Shown here: one piece after another, positions 52,000-61,500 of the stretch
How the letters are laid out: every line of letters begins with the position of its first letter
Numbering within the stretch: position 1 is the first letter of the stretch
DNA from: an uncultured Mesonia sp.
GTDB lineage: Bacteria > Bacteroidota > Bacteroidia > Flavobacteriales > Flavobacteriaceae
Reading direction: 5' to 3'
DNA: 64,000 nt
Assembly (NCBI GenBank): GCA_958296185.1
Contig: CATQIB010000003.1
Location: 59,519-123,518 of the forward strand
Program-made: the position numbers and the translations under genes
The notes under the pieces: model-generated
The model's input: only the letters and a program-made list of their open reading frames with translations
What the model was told of the DNA's origin: nothing
Database searches by the model: none

Positions 52000-54774
52000 T
52001 TATTCGGATAAAAATTCACGAAGTACATATTGTAAAATTCCACCGTGTTTTAAGTATTCAATTTCTATTTTAGAGTCTAAGCGAAGTTCAACTTCAAATT
52101 GGGTGTGATTGTTTTTATCATCCGTGGCAGTTACAGACAAAATTTTACCAGGAGTTAATCCGTTTTCTATACCTGTTATGGTATATTTTTCTGTTCCAGT
52201 TAAACCCAAACTTTTCGCATTCTCGCCGCTTTTAAATTTTAAAGGTAAAACGCCCATGCCTACTAGGTTTGATCGGTGTATTCTTTCAAAAGAGCTAGCT
52301 ATTACCGCTTTTACGCCTAATAAATTAGTGCCCTTGGCAGCCCAATCACGAGATGAACCAGAGCCGTACTGCGTGCCGGCCAACACAATTAAGGGTGTAT
52401 TATTAGTCTTGTATTTCATAGCAGCTTTATAAATGCTCATTTCTTCATTTTCGGGAAAATAATGGGTATATCCGCCTTTTCGTTGAGCAATTTCATTATT
52501 CATGCGAACATTTGCAAAAGTACCACGCATCATTACCTCGTGATTACCTCGACGGGAACCGTATGAGTTGAACATTTGTCTTTCTATGCCTTTTTCAAGT
52601 AAATATTCCCCCGCTTCACTTCGTTCAGAAAAAAGCCCAGCAGGAGAAATATGGTCGGTGGTAACCGAATCACCCACTTTGACTAAAACTTGAGCATTCT
52701 TTATATTGGATAAGGGCTCTACCTTTTCACTAATATTTTTAAAAAATGGAATTTCTTTTATGTAGGTTGAATCTTCTCGCCAATCATAATCGAGGCCTTT
52801 AGGAGCATTGAGTTTTTTCCATTGCTCTTCACCGTCAAAAATAACTGCATATTCTTCTTCATAATCTTGTCGAGAAGTAGCCGATTTAATCGCTTTTTGA
52901 ATTTCTTCCTCATCAGGCCAAATTTCTTTTAAATAAACCGGATTTCCATTGCCATCTCGGGTTAATTCATCCTCTAATAAGTTGATATCAACGCGTCCTG
53001 CGATCGCGTAGGCGACAACGAGCATGGGAGAGGCTAAAAAATTCATTTCTACTTTATTATGAATTCTAGCTTCAAAATTTCTATTTCCACTTAAGACAGA
53101 GGCTACTAATAAATCGTTTTCGTCTATAGCTTTTTCAATATGAGGGGGTAGGGGACCTGAGTTTCCTATACAAGTGGTACAGCCGTATCCCACCACATGA
53201 AAACGCAATGCTTCCAAGTCTTCTAACAATCCTGCTCGTTTCAAATAATTAGTAACAACTTTTGAACCAGGAGCCAAAGAGGTTTTTACCCAAGGTTTCA
53301 CATCGATACCTTTTTCAATAGCTTTTCTAGCCATTAAACCTGCACCTAGCATAACCGAAGGATTAGAAGTATTGGTACAAGAAGTAATCGCAGCAATTAC
53401 AATAGATCCGTCACTTAAAGTATATTGTTCATAATCGTGTTTGATTTTTACCGCATGCAATTTTTCATCTTTCTTAATTTTTATGTTAGGGTCTGCAGCA
53501 TCTTTTTTTATCTTTTTACTGAATTGGGTGCCAGATCCACCTTCGGCATACCAAGTTTCTCTTTTTTCTAAATCTAGGTAGTCCCGCCCGTGAGCATCTG
53601 ATAGAATTTCACTAAATTTATTTTTTAATTTACTAACAGGTATTTTTTGTTGAGGTAATTTTGGCCCGGCAACACTAGGTTCTAATTGAGAGAGGTCAAC
53701 TTCAATAACATCGCTATAAGAGATTTGTTCTTTACCCTCTCTCCAAAATCCATTTTCTTTACAGTAAGTTTCTACCAACTCCATCTGTTCTTTACTTCTA
53801 TTGGTATCATTCATGTATTCCAGCGTACGTTGATCAATAGGGAAGTAGGTCACTGTACATCCAAATTCTGGTGACATGTTGGCTATAGTTGCTCGATCTG
53901 GAACGGTAAGATGATCGAGGCCCGAACCAAATACTTCAACAAAATCGCCTACAACGCCGTACTTCCGTAAAGTTTCAGTAATTTTTAAAACCATATCGGT
54001 AGAAGTTACACCTTTTGGTTTTTGCCCTTTAATTTTTAAACCAATAACCCTCGGACTCGAAAAATATATGGGTTGCCCTAGTAATGCTGCTTCGGCATCT
54101 ATGCCGCCAACACCCCAGCCCAAAACGCCTATTCCATTAACCATTGGCGTATGTGAATCTGTACCTACTAACGTATCGGGAAATGCCCACCCATCACGTT
54201 CAACAATTCCTTTGGCCAAATATTCTAAATTCACTTGATGACAAATACCCATACCTGGAGGTACAACGGTAAAGTTATCAAAAGCATTTTGCGCCCATTT
54301 TAATAATTCATAACGTTCTTTGTTTCGTTTATATTCATATGCCACATTTTTTTTATAAGCATAGTCGGTTCCAAAAAAATCGACTTGAACAGAATGATCA
54401 ATAATTAAATCTACCGGGACTTTAGGATTTATTTTTGAGCCATCTTTTCCTTTACGGATTGCCTCAGAACGTATAGCGGCAATGTCAACAACGGCAGGTA
54501 CTCCAGTAAAGTCTTGCATGAGGACTCGAGCAGGCTTAAAGGGAATAGGGTTTTTACTCCCCGAAGGATTCCAATTGATTAAATCAAGTATGTGCTTTTC
54601 ATCAACCAGAAAATCATCGTAATTACGCAATGCATTTTCCAATAAAATCCTAATTGAAAAGGGTAGCTTTTTAATTTGCTCGTATTCTTTTTCAAGTTCT
54701 TTTAAGCTGATGTAATTAAGCTCTTTACTGTTGATTTTCAACTTGTTTGTTATAGATTTAATTTTCTCTTTCAT
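52000..54774 (-). CDS. acnA: Aconitate hydratase (AcnA/IRP type)
   Basis: A 924-residue 4Fe-4S enzyme of the TCA cycle converting citrate to isocitrate. Cluster ligands are in AITSCTNTSNPSVM and GYGCTTCIGNSG. Other family motifs are QDFTGVPAVVDIAAIR, GTDSHTPMVNGIGVLGWGVGG and, in the C-terminal swivel domain, GDSVTTDHISPAG, NSYGSRRGNHEVMMRG and YGSGSSRDWAAKG. Length and order fit the AcnA/IRP1 branch rather than AcnB. The facing ChaN-like gene shares its palindromic 3' end. Confidence 0.96.
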   Translation of the reverse strand: MKEKIKSITNKLKINSKELNYISLKELEKEYEQIKKLPFSIRILLENALRNYDDFLVDEKHILDLINWNPSGSKNPIPFKPARVLMQDFTGVPAVVDIAAIRSEAIRKGKDGSKINPKVPVDLIIDHSVQVDFFGTDYAYKKNVAYEYKRNKERYELLKWAQNAFDNFTVVPPGMGICHQVNLEYLAKGIVERDGWAFPDTLVGTDSHTPMVNGIGVLGWGVGGIDAEAALLGQPIYFSSPRVIGLKIKGQKPKGVTSTDMVLKITETLRKYGVVGDFVEVFGSGLDHLTVPDRATIANMSPEFGCTVTYFPIDQRTLEYMNDTNRSKEQMELVETYCKENGFWREGKEQISYSDVIEVDLSQLEPSVAGPKLPQQKIPVSKLKNKFSEILSDAHGRDYLDLEKRETWYAEGGSGTQFSKKIKKDAADPNIKIKKDEKLHAVKIKHDYEQYTLSDGSIVIAAITSCTNTSNPSVMLGAGLMARKAIEKGIDVKPWVKTSLAPGSKVVTNYLKRAGLLEDLEALRFHVVGYGCTTCIGNSGPLPPHIEKAIDENDLLVASVLSGNRNFEARIHNKVEMNFLASPMLVVAYAIAGRVDINLLEDELTRDGNGNPVYLKEIWPDEEEIQKAIKSATSRQDYEEEYAVIFDGEEQWKKLNAPKGLDYDWREDSTYIKEIPFFKNISEKVEPLSNIKNAQVLVKVGDSVTTDHISPAGLFSERSEAGEYLLEKGIERQMFNSYGSRRGNHEVMMRGTFANVRMNNEIAQRKGGYTHYFPENEEMSIYKAAMKYKTNNTPLIVLAGTQYGSGSSRDWAAKGTNLLGVKAVIASSFERIHRSNLVGMGVLPLKFKSGENAKSLGLTGTEKYTITGIENGLTPGKILSVTATDDKNNHTQFEVELRLDSKIEIEYLKHGGILQYVLREFLSE

Positions 54775-54807
54775 GGTTCTGGTTTTAACGGTTAATATGT
54801 CAAATGC

Positions 54808-57800
54808 TTAAAATCTAAAGCCTAGGCTAAATAAAAATCGGTTATCTTCGTCGCTCATATAGTAACCCAAATTCGCGGTTAAGGCATTAAAGCCGTTAAT
54901 AAAGATAGAGCCTCCATAGCTGGTATGCCACTTATTTGAAGAGTCGTTTTCTAGCCACACACGACCATAGTCAAAACCAGCTGAAACACCTACACGTAAG
55001 GGAATAAAATTGGTTTTAAATTTAGTTAATCCTACTCTCAAATCGGTAGTTTGATAAAAGCCTGTTTTTCCAGTAAACCGTTGATTACGAAATCCTCTTA
55101 AACTGGTATCTCCGCCAACCGTAGCCGCATGGTAAAAATTATAATTGTCTCCTAAGATGAAATTGGCTTCGGCTTTGGTTGCTAGAGTTGCCGCACCACT
55201 TTCATGAATAGGATAAACAAATGATAATAAGGGATTAAGATAAGCAAATTTATTGTCAAAATCTCCATTTACAGAAGATTTATAACCGGCTGTTAATCCT
55301 AATTCCATACCTCTTCTTGGGTAGCCAATAAGACTTCCTTTATTATTATAGCTTATTGCCAACTCACCACCAGCATATATTTGGTTTTCAAAAATTGGAT
55401 TATTTTTATTAAAATTATCACCGGTAAATCGATTGTCGTTAAAACTAACTTCATTAGCCTCGATAATGGCTTTTATACTTGCTCTTAATGCATTTCCTTT
55501 GGTATAAATAAGTGATGGGGCTAAATGCCATTGCTTCATATTAACACGATTATAATCTAAGGTCACATCATCTACATCATAAGCACTTGAATTACCCATT
55601 CCAAAATAATTGGTTGCAAAGTTATTTCCTGTAATTCTGGCATCAATACCTAAATTCCAATTGTAAAATAAATGAGCGAATTCGGCGTCATAATTGAACT
55701 CAAGACCTTGAGTTGCACCATAATAATCAACACTTAGTGTATGCTGGCTGCTAAAAGGATTGCGTAACAAGTCATAGCGCGTATACACATTGGTTATTCC
55801 TGCCCTAAAACCAGCATCTCGATTATAGCCTAAACGCGGAAGAACAACATTTGAATCATATATCTTCTTTTTAGGATCATAGTTATTTATAGCATATGAA
55901 TTGGTTAGCCTTTTGCTACCCGCATTTTTAAAGTTATTTTCTTTGGATTTGTAATCGTAAATTTTAGTACGCTTTTTATTCTCAAAATCATAGGTATCCC
56001 TTTCTTCTCCGCCAAAAATTTTCAGCTTTATTAAATTATCTCCATTTCCTGAAATATGAATATGATCATCGCCATCAAGTGTATAGAGCCAAATTTCCTT
56101 AGTTTCTTTTTTGTTGTAGGTAGTATTGAGAATTTCTACCCCTTCATCTAAAATTTGAATTTGAGTTTCACCATTTGGTAATCGTTTAATAAATACCTCA
56201 TTGTCTTCGTGGGTGGCGATAATAACTTCATGCATTTTAAAATAGGTATAATACTCTTTTGCGATGGCTAAAAGATTATCGCGACGCTTTTTTAAGGTAT
56301 GTTTTATTTGTTCAATGCTTTCATCTTGAACATCTGGAAGTAAATCCGCGAAAGCTTTATTTATTTTTGCATCACTTAAGTTTTTTTGAATATAACTTAC
56401 TTGATTTGCCCAGTCTTGCCAAGTAGCCCGGTTTATAAAGGCTTGATCTAGATGATAGCCGGCATGGTTTAACCATTTTAGGTTTTTGGGCTTTGGTGTA
56501 TAGCTTTGCATAACCCGTAAATTTGGTATTCCTAATTTTAAAAGACTAATGATTGGGCCGTCGTATTTGGGAAATGCTTGGTCACGATCGCGCGGTATAG
56601 CTTTGTAAATTTCAAGGCTATCTTTGATTTCAAATTTAGCCCAACGCCATTGGTCTGCGTGTCTATCCCAATCGCCTACGAGCATGTCAAAAAGACGGGC
56701 TCTAATGTAGGTTTCTTCATCAATTTTTGCCCGCTTATTATCTCTTAATTCTAAAAGCATATCTGCTGTGCTCAGAATATCATCGGCTTTACCAAAGGTT
56801 TTAAAATCCTTATTTTCATCTCCTACGTGCTCTTCGAACATATATAATTTATCACCATAACTAGCATTAAATCTTCCTAAACGTTTTTGTTTAGGAACAT
56901 ATACTATTTTAGGGTTGGCGTGATAAATATCAATAGCATCTAATAACTGTCCTACAGCAAATGGCGCATAGGGGTGAGCAGTGGTGTAGTAGTCTTGTAC
57001 AATTTCTTCTGCGATTGTATTTTTCATGTAGTTTTTTACATAATGATCAGGTATGGAGGATTGTATAAAGCGTACCGCACTTTTTTTGAGTTCTCTGATA
57101 TTGTACTCATTTTCATTATCATCGATTAACCTTAAAGTTCGTGATTGGTTTCCACCACCAGCTCTCAAGGCACGTACATTATGCGGTAAGGCTTCTAAAT
57201 TTAAGACAGGTGCCTCTATTTCACGGCCATAAATAGAACGGTAATGTTCTCCCCAAGCCCACACATAAAAGTTAGATTTGTTAACTTCTTCTTTCGAATA
57301 AATAGAGGCCTTATAGGTTTTCCCGAATTTTGAAATGGGGTGGTAATTTACTTCTTCAAGTGTCTTTCGTTTACTGGGAATAAGGTGAGAAAAAACAAGC
57401 TGGGCACCGTCTTTATTCACTTCATATAGAGAAACTTGAGTGTCGCCATTGGCAAAGGCAATTAGTTTGGCAAAACCAGGTTTTGAACAACCAAAATGGC
57501 CCTCTTTAGTATCTGGTCTAGTCTTTCTCCCTGGTTTGAGTGAACCAGCGATTACTTGAGGTATACCATCATCGCTTAAATATTGCAAGTTGGTATGATT
57601 ACCTGAAACAAATATTACATCTTCAAATTGACTCGCAAGCGTTTCTAAACGACCTACCAATTCTTGCATAGGCTTACTATAGTAATACTGTTTAGAAAAA
57701 CCACCCATTCTACCCAGGAAACCTTTGCGTTGAGCGCTTAATACCGGGTGGTGTATAGCAACAATAATGGTTTTGTTCTGTTCATCTTTAAGCTCGTCTT

Positions 57801-58386
57801 TAAATTGGGCAAAAAATTGTTCCCTGGTTTTTATTTCACATTTGTTATTTATATAAATATGATTATCCCAATTTTCAAGATACCACTGAGAGTCAACCAT
57901 AACCAATTCTACTTGATCACTTAAGCTTTCCCGTTCTATGGGGCAGCCATCATTTGGCCAAAACTCGGCCTTGCTGTTATCTTGTAAATAAGATTCTAAA
58001 TCATCTATATTTTCGTGCCCGTGACGGTTCCATTCGTTTTTACCTGGGGTATAAATAATTCTTCCCTTAAACCCCTTCAGAGGCTCCATTAAACTATTTT
58101 TCAAAAAGCTTTTCTCTTCTTCTCGCTTTTTATCCTCTGGAGGAAAACCATGTTTACGTGTTATATTACCTAAAGCAACAAACACAGGTTTTTTTGCTCC
58201 TTGAGCGTCTTGTGTAATAGCTTTTAAAATAGGCGAAGAGAGGTGGGGATTTACATTTCCTGTATTCGAGGTAAAATATATTGTATTAACAATCTCTTTA
58301 TCTTCTTGGGCAAACGCGGTAAAATGGATGGCCAGTAAAAAACAAAAAATAGTCGAAGCTTGCGGTAGCTTATTTAGCATTTTCAT
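54808..58386 (-). CDS. Outer-membrane fusion: degenerate metallophosphatase + kinase-like region + Omp85-type barrel
   Basis: A 1192-residue exported protein (signal peptide to about 26, FTAFAQ). Residues 30-340 follow the calcineurin-like phosphoesterase layout, but metal ligands are changed: YFTSNTGN where GDxG is expected, PGKNEW for GNHDW, and SGNHTNLQ for GHxH, while AIHHP is kept. Residues about 405-610 show kinase-like marks: a glycine loop AGGGNQSRTLRL, YNIRELKK, a hinge-like LYMFEEHV, GDWDRHADQWRW (570-581) and PRDRDQAFPKYDG. From about 880 a 16-strand Omp85/surface-antigen barrel follows with GGDTSLRGFRNQRF and a terminal Phe. It is divergent from tamB. The barrel is certain, the phosphatase relation likely, the kinase fold a proposal. 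Confidence 0.8.
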   Translation of the reverse strand: MKMLNKLPQASTIFCFLLAIHFTAFAQEDKEIVNTIYFTSNTGNVNPHLSSPILKAITQDAQGAKKPVFVALGNITRKHGFPPEDKKREEEKSFLKNSLMEPLKGFKGRIIYTPGKNEWNRHGHENIDDLESYLQDNSKAEFWPNDGCPIERESLSDQVELVMVDSQWYLENWDNHIYINNKCEIKTREQFFAQFKDELKDEQNKTIIVAIHHPVLSAQRKGFLGRMGGFSKQYYYSKPMQELVGRLETLASQFEDVIFVSGNHTNLQYLSDDGIPQVIAGSLKPGRKTRPDTKEGHFGCSKPGFAKLIAFANGDTQVSLYEVNKDGAQLVFSHLIPSKRKTLEEVNYHPISKFGKTYKASIYSKEEVNKSNFYVWAWGEHYRSIYGREIEAPVLNLEALPHNVRALRAGGGNQSRTLRLIDDNENEYNIRELKKSAVRFIQSSIPDHYVKNYMKNTIAEEIVQDYYTTAHPYAPFAVGQLLDAIDIYHANPKIVYVPKQKRLGRFNASYGDKLYMFEEHVGDENKDFKTFGKADDILSTADMLLELRDNKRAKIDEETYIRARLFDMLVGDWDRHADQWRWAKFEIKDSLEIYKAIPRDRDQAFPKYDGPIISLLKLGIPNLRVMQSYTPKPKNLKWLNHAGYHLDQAFINRATWQDWANQVSYIQKNLSDAKINKAFADLLPDVQDESIEQIKHTLKKRRDNLLAIAKEYYTYFKMHEVIIATHEDNEVFIKRLPNGETQIQILDEGVEILNTTYNKKETKEIWLYTLDGDDHIHISGNGDNLIKLKIFGGEERDTYDFENKKRTKIYDYKSKENNFKNAGSKRLTNSYAINNYDPKKKIYDSNVVLPRLGYNRDAGFRAGITNVYTRYDLLRNPFSSQHTLSVDYYGATQGLEFNYDAEFAHLFYNWNLGIDARITGNNFATNYFGMGNSSAYDVDDVTLDYNRVNMKQWHLAPSLIYTKGNALRASIKAIIEANEVSFNDNRFTGDNFNKNNPIFENQIYAGGELAISYNNKGSLIGYPRRGMELGLTAGYKSSVNGDFDNKFAYLNPLLSFVYPIHESGAATLATKAEANFILGDNYNFYHAATVGGDTSLRGFRNQRFTGKTGFYQTTDLRVGLTKFKTNFIPLRVGVSAGFDYGRVWLENDSSNKWHTSYGGSIFINGFNALTANLGYYMSDEDNRFLFSLGFRF

Positions 58387-58567
58387 GAATTTTCAATTTG
58401 GTTGTATGTTCGTAAAAATCTTAAATTTTAATGAACAAATAATTTTATTTAACCATTTATAACATTTTTTGTTAATAGTGTTAAAAGATTCTATTGCTCA
58501 AGCATATCTTTACTAACTTTAACTAAAATTAAACAACCTAGACTAGCGAAAAATACACGTGCTAGGC

Positions 58568-58575
58568 TAAATTTG
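58568..58575 (+). promoter_or_regulatory. -7 promoter element TAAATTTG of tamB
   Basis: TAAATTTG matches TAnnTTTG and lies 17 nt before the TTG start of tamB, in the 206-nt spacer divergent from the barrel fusion gene. Its position supports the TTG start. Confidence 0.6.
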
Positions 58576-58592
58576 CGCGAAAAGTATAGGAT

Positions 58593-61500
58593 TTGACCCA
58601 ACAATCTAACAAAGAAAAATCTAAGCACGATAAAAAAGAAAAAACTCCTTTACATAAACGAGTATTTCGTTTTATTGCCAAATTCTTTCTCGTAATTTTT
58701 ATTCTTTTAGTGCTGTTGCTCTTATTTATCCGTTCGCCTTGGGGGCAAAACATCATTGTAAATCGCGTGGTAAATTATGTTAGTAATAAAACTCAAACCC
58801 AAGTACAGCTCGATAAACTTTTTATTACCTGGCGCGGGAATATCAATTTAGAAGGACTTTATCTAGAAGATAAACAAGGTGATACTTTATTGTATACCCG
58901 GCAATTAGAAGCCGACATTCCCATATATCCTATATTATCAAACAATAATCTAAACATTAATTCTCTAGAGTGGGATGGAGCCGTAGCCAATATAAAAAGA
59001 AAAGATACCTTAGCAGGGTTAAACTTTCGGTTTCTAATAGAGGCTTTCGCGGATTCAAGTCAAACACAAAAAAATACGGGTGCACAAAATCAAAAAAAGC
59101 CACTTAGTATTAATTTAGGAGACTTTCATTTTTCAGATTTTAATTTTACTTATCAGGATGCTGTTTTGGGAAGTGATTTAAAAGTTAAATTTAACGCCTT
59201 AGATATATCAATGCAGCAATTTGATCTGGAAAAACAACATTATTTTATTGATAAATTGCACTTTCAAACAGCCTTGATTAATTATGAACAGCGTGAGCCG
59301 CAATTTATGGTTCAAGATTCTGCCCAAAGCCTCTTGCCGCATTTAAAAATGAATGAGATTCGGTTGAAAGAAGTAAAATTTAAATATTTAGATAAACCGA
59401 ATCAGCTTAAAGCGGATGTCAATCTCTCTGATTTTTTATTGAGCAAGGGTAATTTAGATCTAAACCAACAAAAAATTGAAATTACAAAGCTAGGACTGGT
59501 TGAATCAAATGTAAGTATCGACCTGCCTTTGACGAATAATTCAGAAAGTGAATCACAACAGGTTGATAAGCCTTCAAGTACTAATATCTGGCCCAATTGG
59601 GAGGTGAATCTAGGCAATATCAACTTTGAAAATAATCAAATAAATTATTACCAAGGCGATCAGAAAAAACAAAAAAATGTGTTTAACCCTCAAGCGATGA
59701 GAATCACCGGGCTTTATCTTAAAGCTAAAAACTTAAAGCTAGGGAAAAATAAACTAGTCAATTTAGATTTAGAAAAACTAATTTTTGAAGAATCTAGTGG
59801 TTTTAAATTAAAAGAAGCCTCTTTTCTTGCCAAAATCACCGATGAAAAACTAAGGCTGAAGCGTTTAAAACTGGGTACCAACACCTCAACTCTGCGAGGA
59901 GATATTGAAATAAATTTTGCTAATTTAAACGACTTTATAAGTGATTTTGATCGAGGAGATTTTCAAATTAATATTGATAATTTACACACCCAATGGAAGG
60001 AGGCCTATTATTTTGCCCCTCATTTAAAACAAAATGAGGTTTTTGTGCGGTTGAAAAAAAATCCGCTTCAAGCGAAATTAAAAGCAGAAGGTAATTTAAG
60101 CGCTTTAAATATTAAACAACTAAATGTAAACTGGGGAAAAGATTTTAGTAGTCGCCTAAAAGGTGTTTTTTCTAATATAAATACCATTGATCAACTAGAA
60201 TTTGATTTACCAATTTTTGAAATTACTACCCGTAAATCGGTGATTGAGCAATTTATAAAACCCGAAGATTTAGGGTTGAAATTACCAGAAGAAATTGAAC
60301 TTCAAAGTGCTTTTACTGGTAATGTAAACGCGGGAGAAGTAGATGCATTTTTAGAAACGAGCTTAGGATCTTTGCAAGTTGAAGGCGAATTTAATATTAA
60401 TAAGGTATATGGTTTTGACGGAGAAATAAAGACAACGTCAATTCAACTTGCCCAATTATTAGGAAATGAAGACTTTGGTAATTTGAGTTTCACAGCACAA
60501 ATCAAAGCGAATGGCGAACAATTAAACAACCTTGATGCCGTACTAAAAACCAATTTTACTGAGTTAAGTTATGCCAATTATGATTTTTCGGCTTTAAGTT
60601 TAGCGGCCAATATTAAGAAAGGTAAAGGCAGTATTTTTGCAGTTTTTGAAGATGGTAATTTGAATTTTGAAGCCCAAACACAACTGGTCTTAGATTCGAT
60701 TAAAAGTCAAGTCAATTTCAATTTACATGTAGAGGGAGCCAACTTATATGCGCTTGGTTTAACCAATCGCGATATACGGGCAAAATTTGATTTAAGCGGA
60801 TACTTTAAAGGCAATATGCAAAAATATCAATCTGGTTTAAACCTAGATAACACCGTAGCGGTTTATGATAACAGACCCTATTATTTAGACGATTTAGCTG
60901 CTTATCTTGCCGTTGACCAAGACAATACTTTATTGAGTGTTGATAGTAATTTTTTACAAATTAATTTAGACGCAAACGATGACCCAAATGTTATAGATGC
61001 TGCGCTTCGCAAACACATTAATCAATACCGTGGAGATTCATTACAAGTTAGTGAAAATGAAATGCCCGTAAAGATTAATTTAACAGGTAGATTTAAACCC
61101 ACACCTATTTTCAAAGACATTATTTTTGACGGCATTAAACAAATGGATAGTTTAGGTTTTTCGCTTGCTTTTAACGAAGCCAAAAACACACTAAAAGCTT
61201 CAATCAATTTACCTTACCTCAATTATGCTGATAATAAGCTAAGTAATTTTAAATTAGCTATTGAAGGAAATGGGGCTACAGCCGATTTAGATACAGGATT
61301 TCAAGCCATTGAGGCAGGACCATTTCAAATAGGCAAAACAAATCTTTTGGCCAATTACAAAGACGAGAAACTGTACTTTGGCTTCAAAGCTTTTCAAGAA
61401 AATGAAGTTTTTTACAATATGCAATCGGTCTTGTATCAAAAAGAGGGCTACAAACATTTTCAAATTCTTCCTAAAGATTTAAAATTAGCCGGCAAAAATT

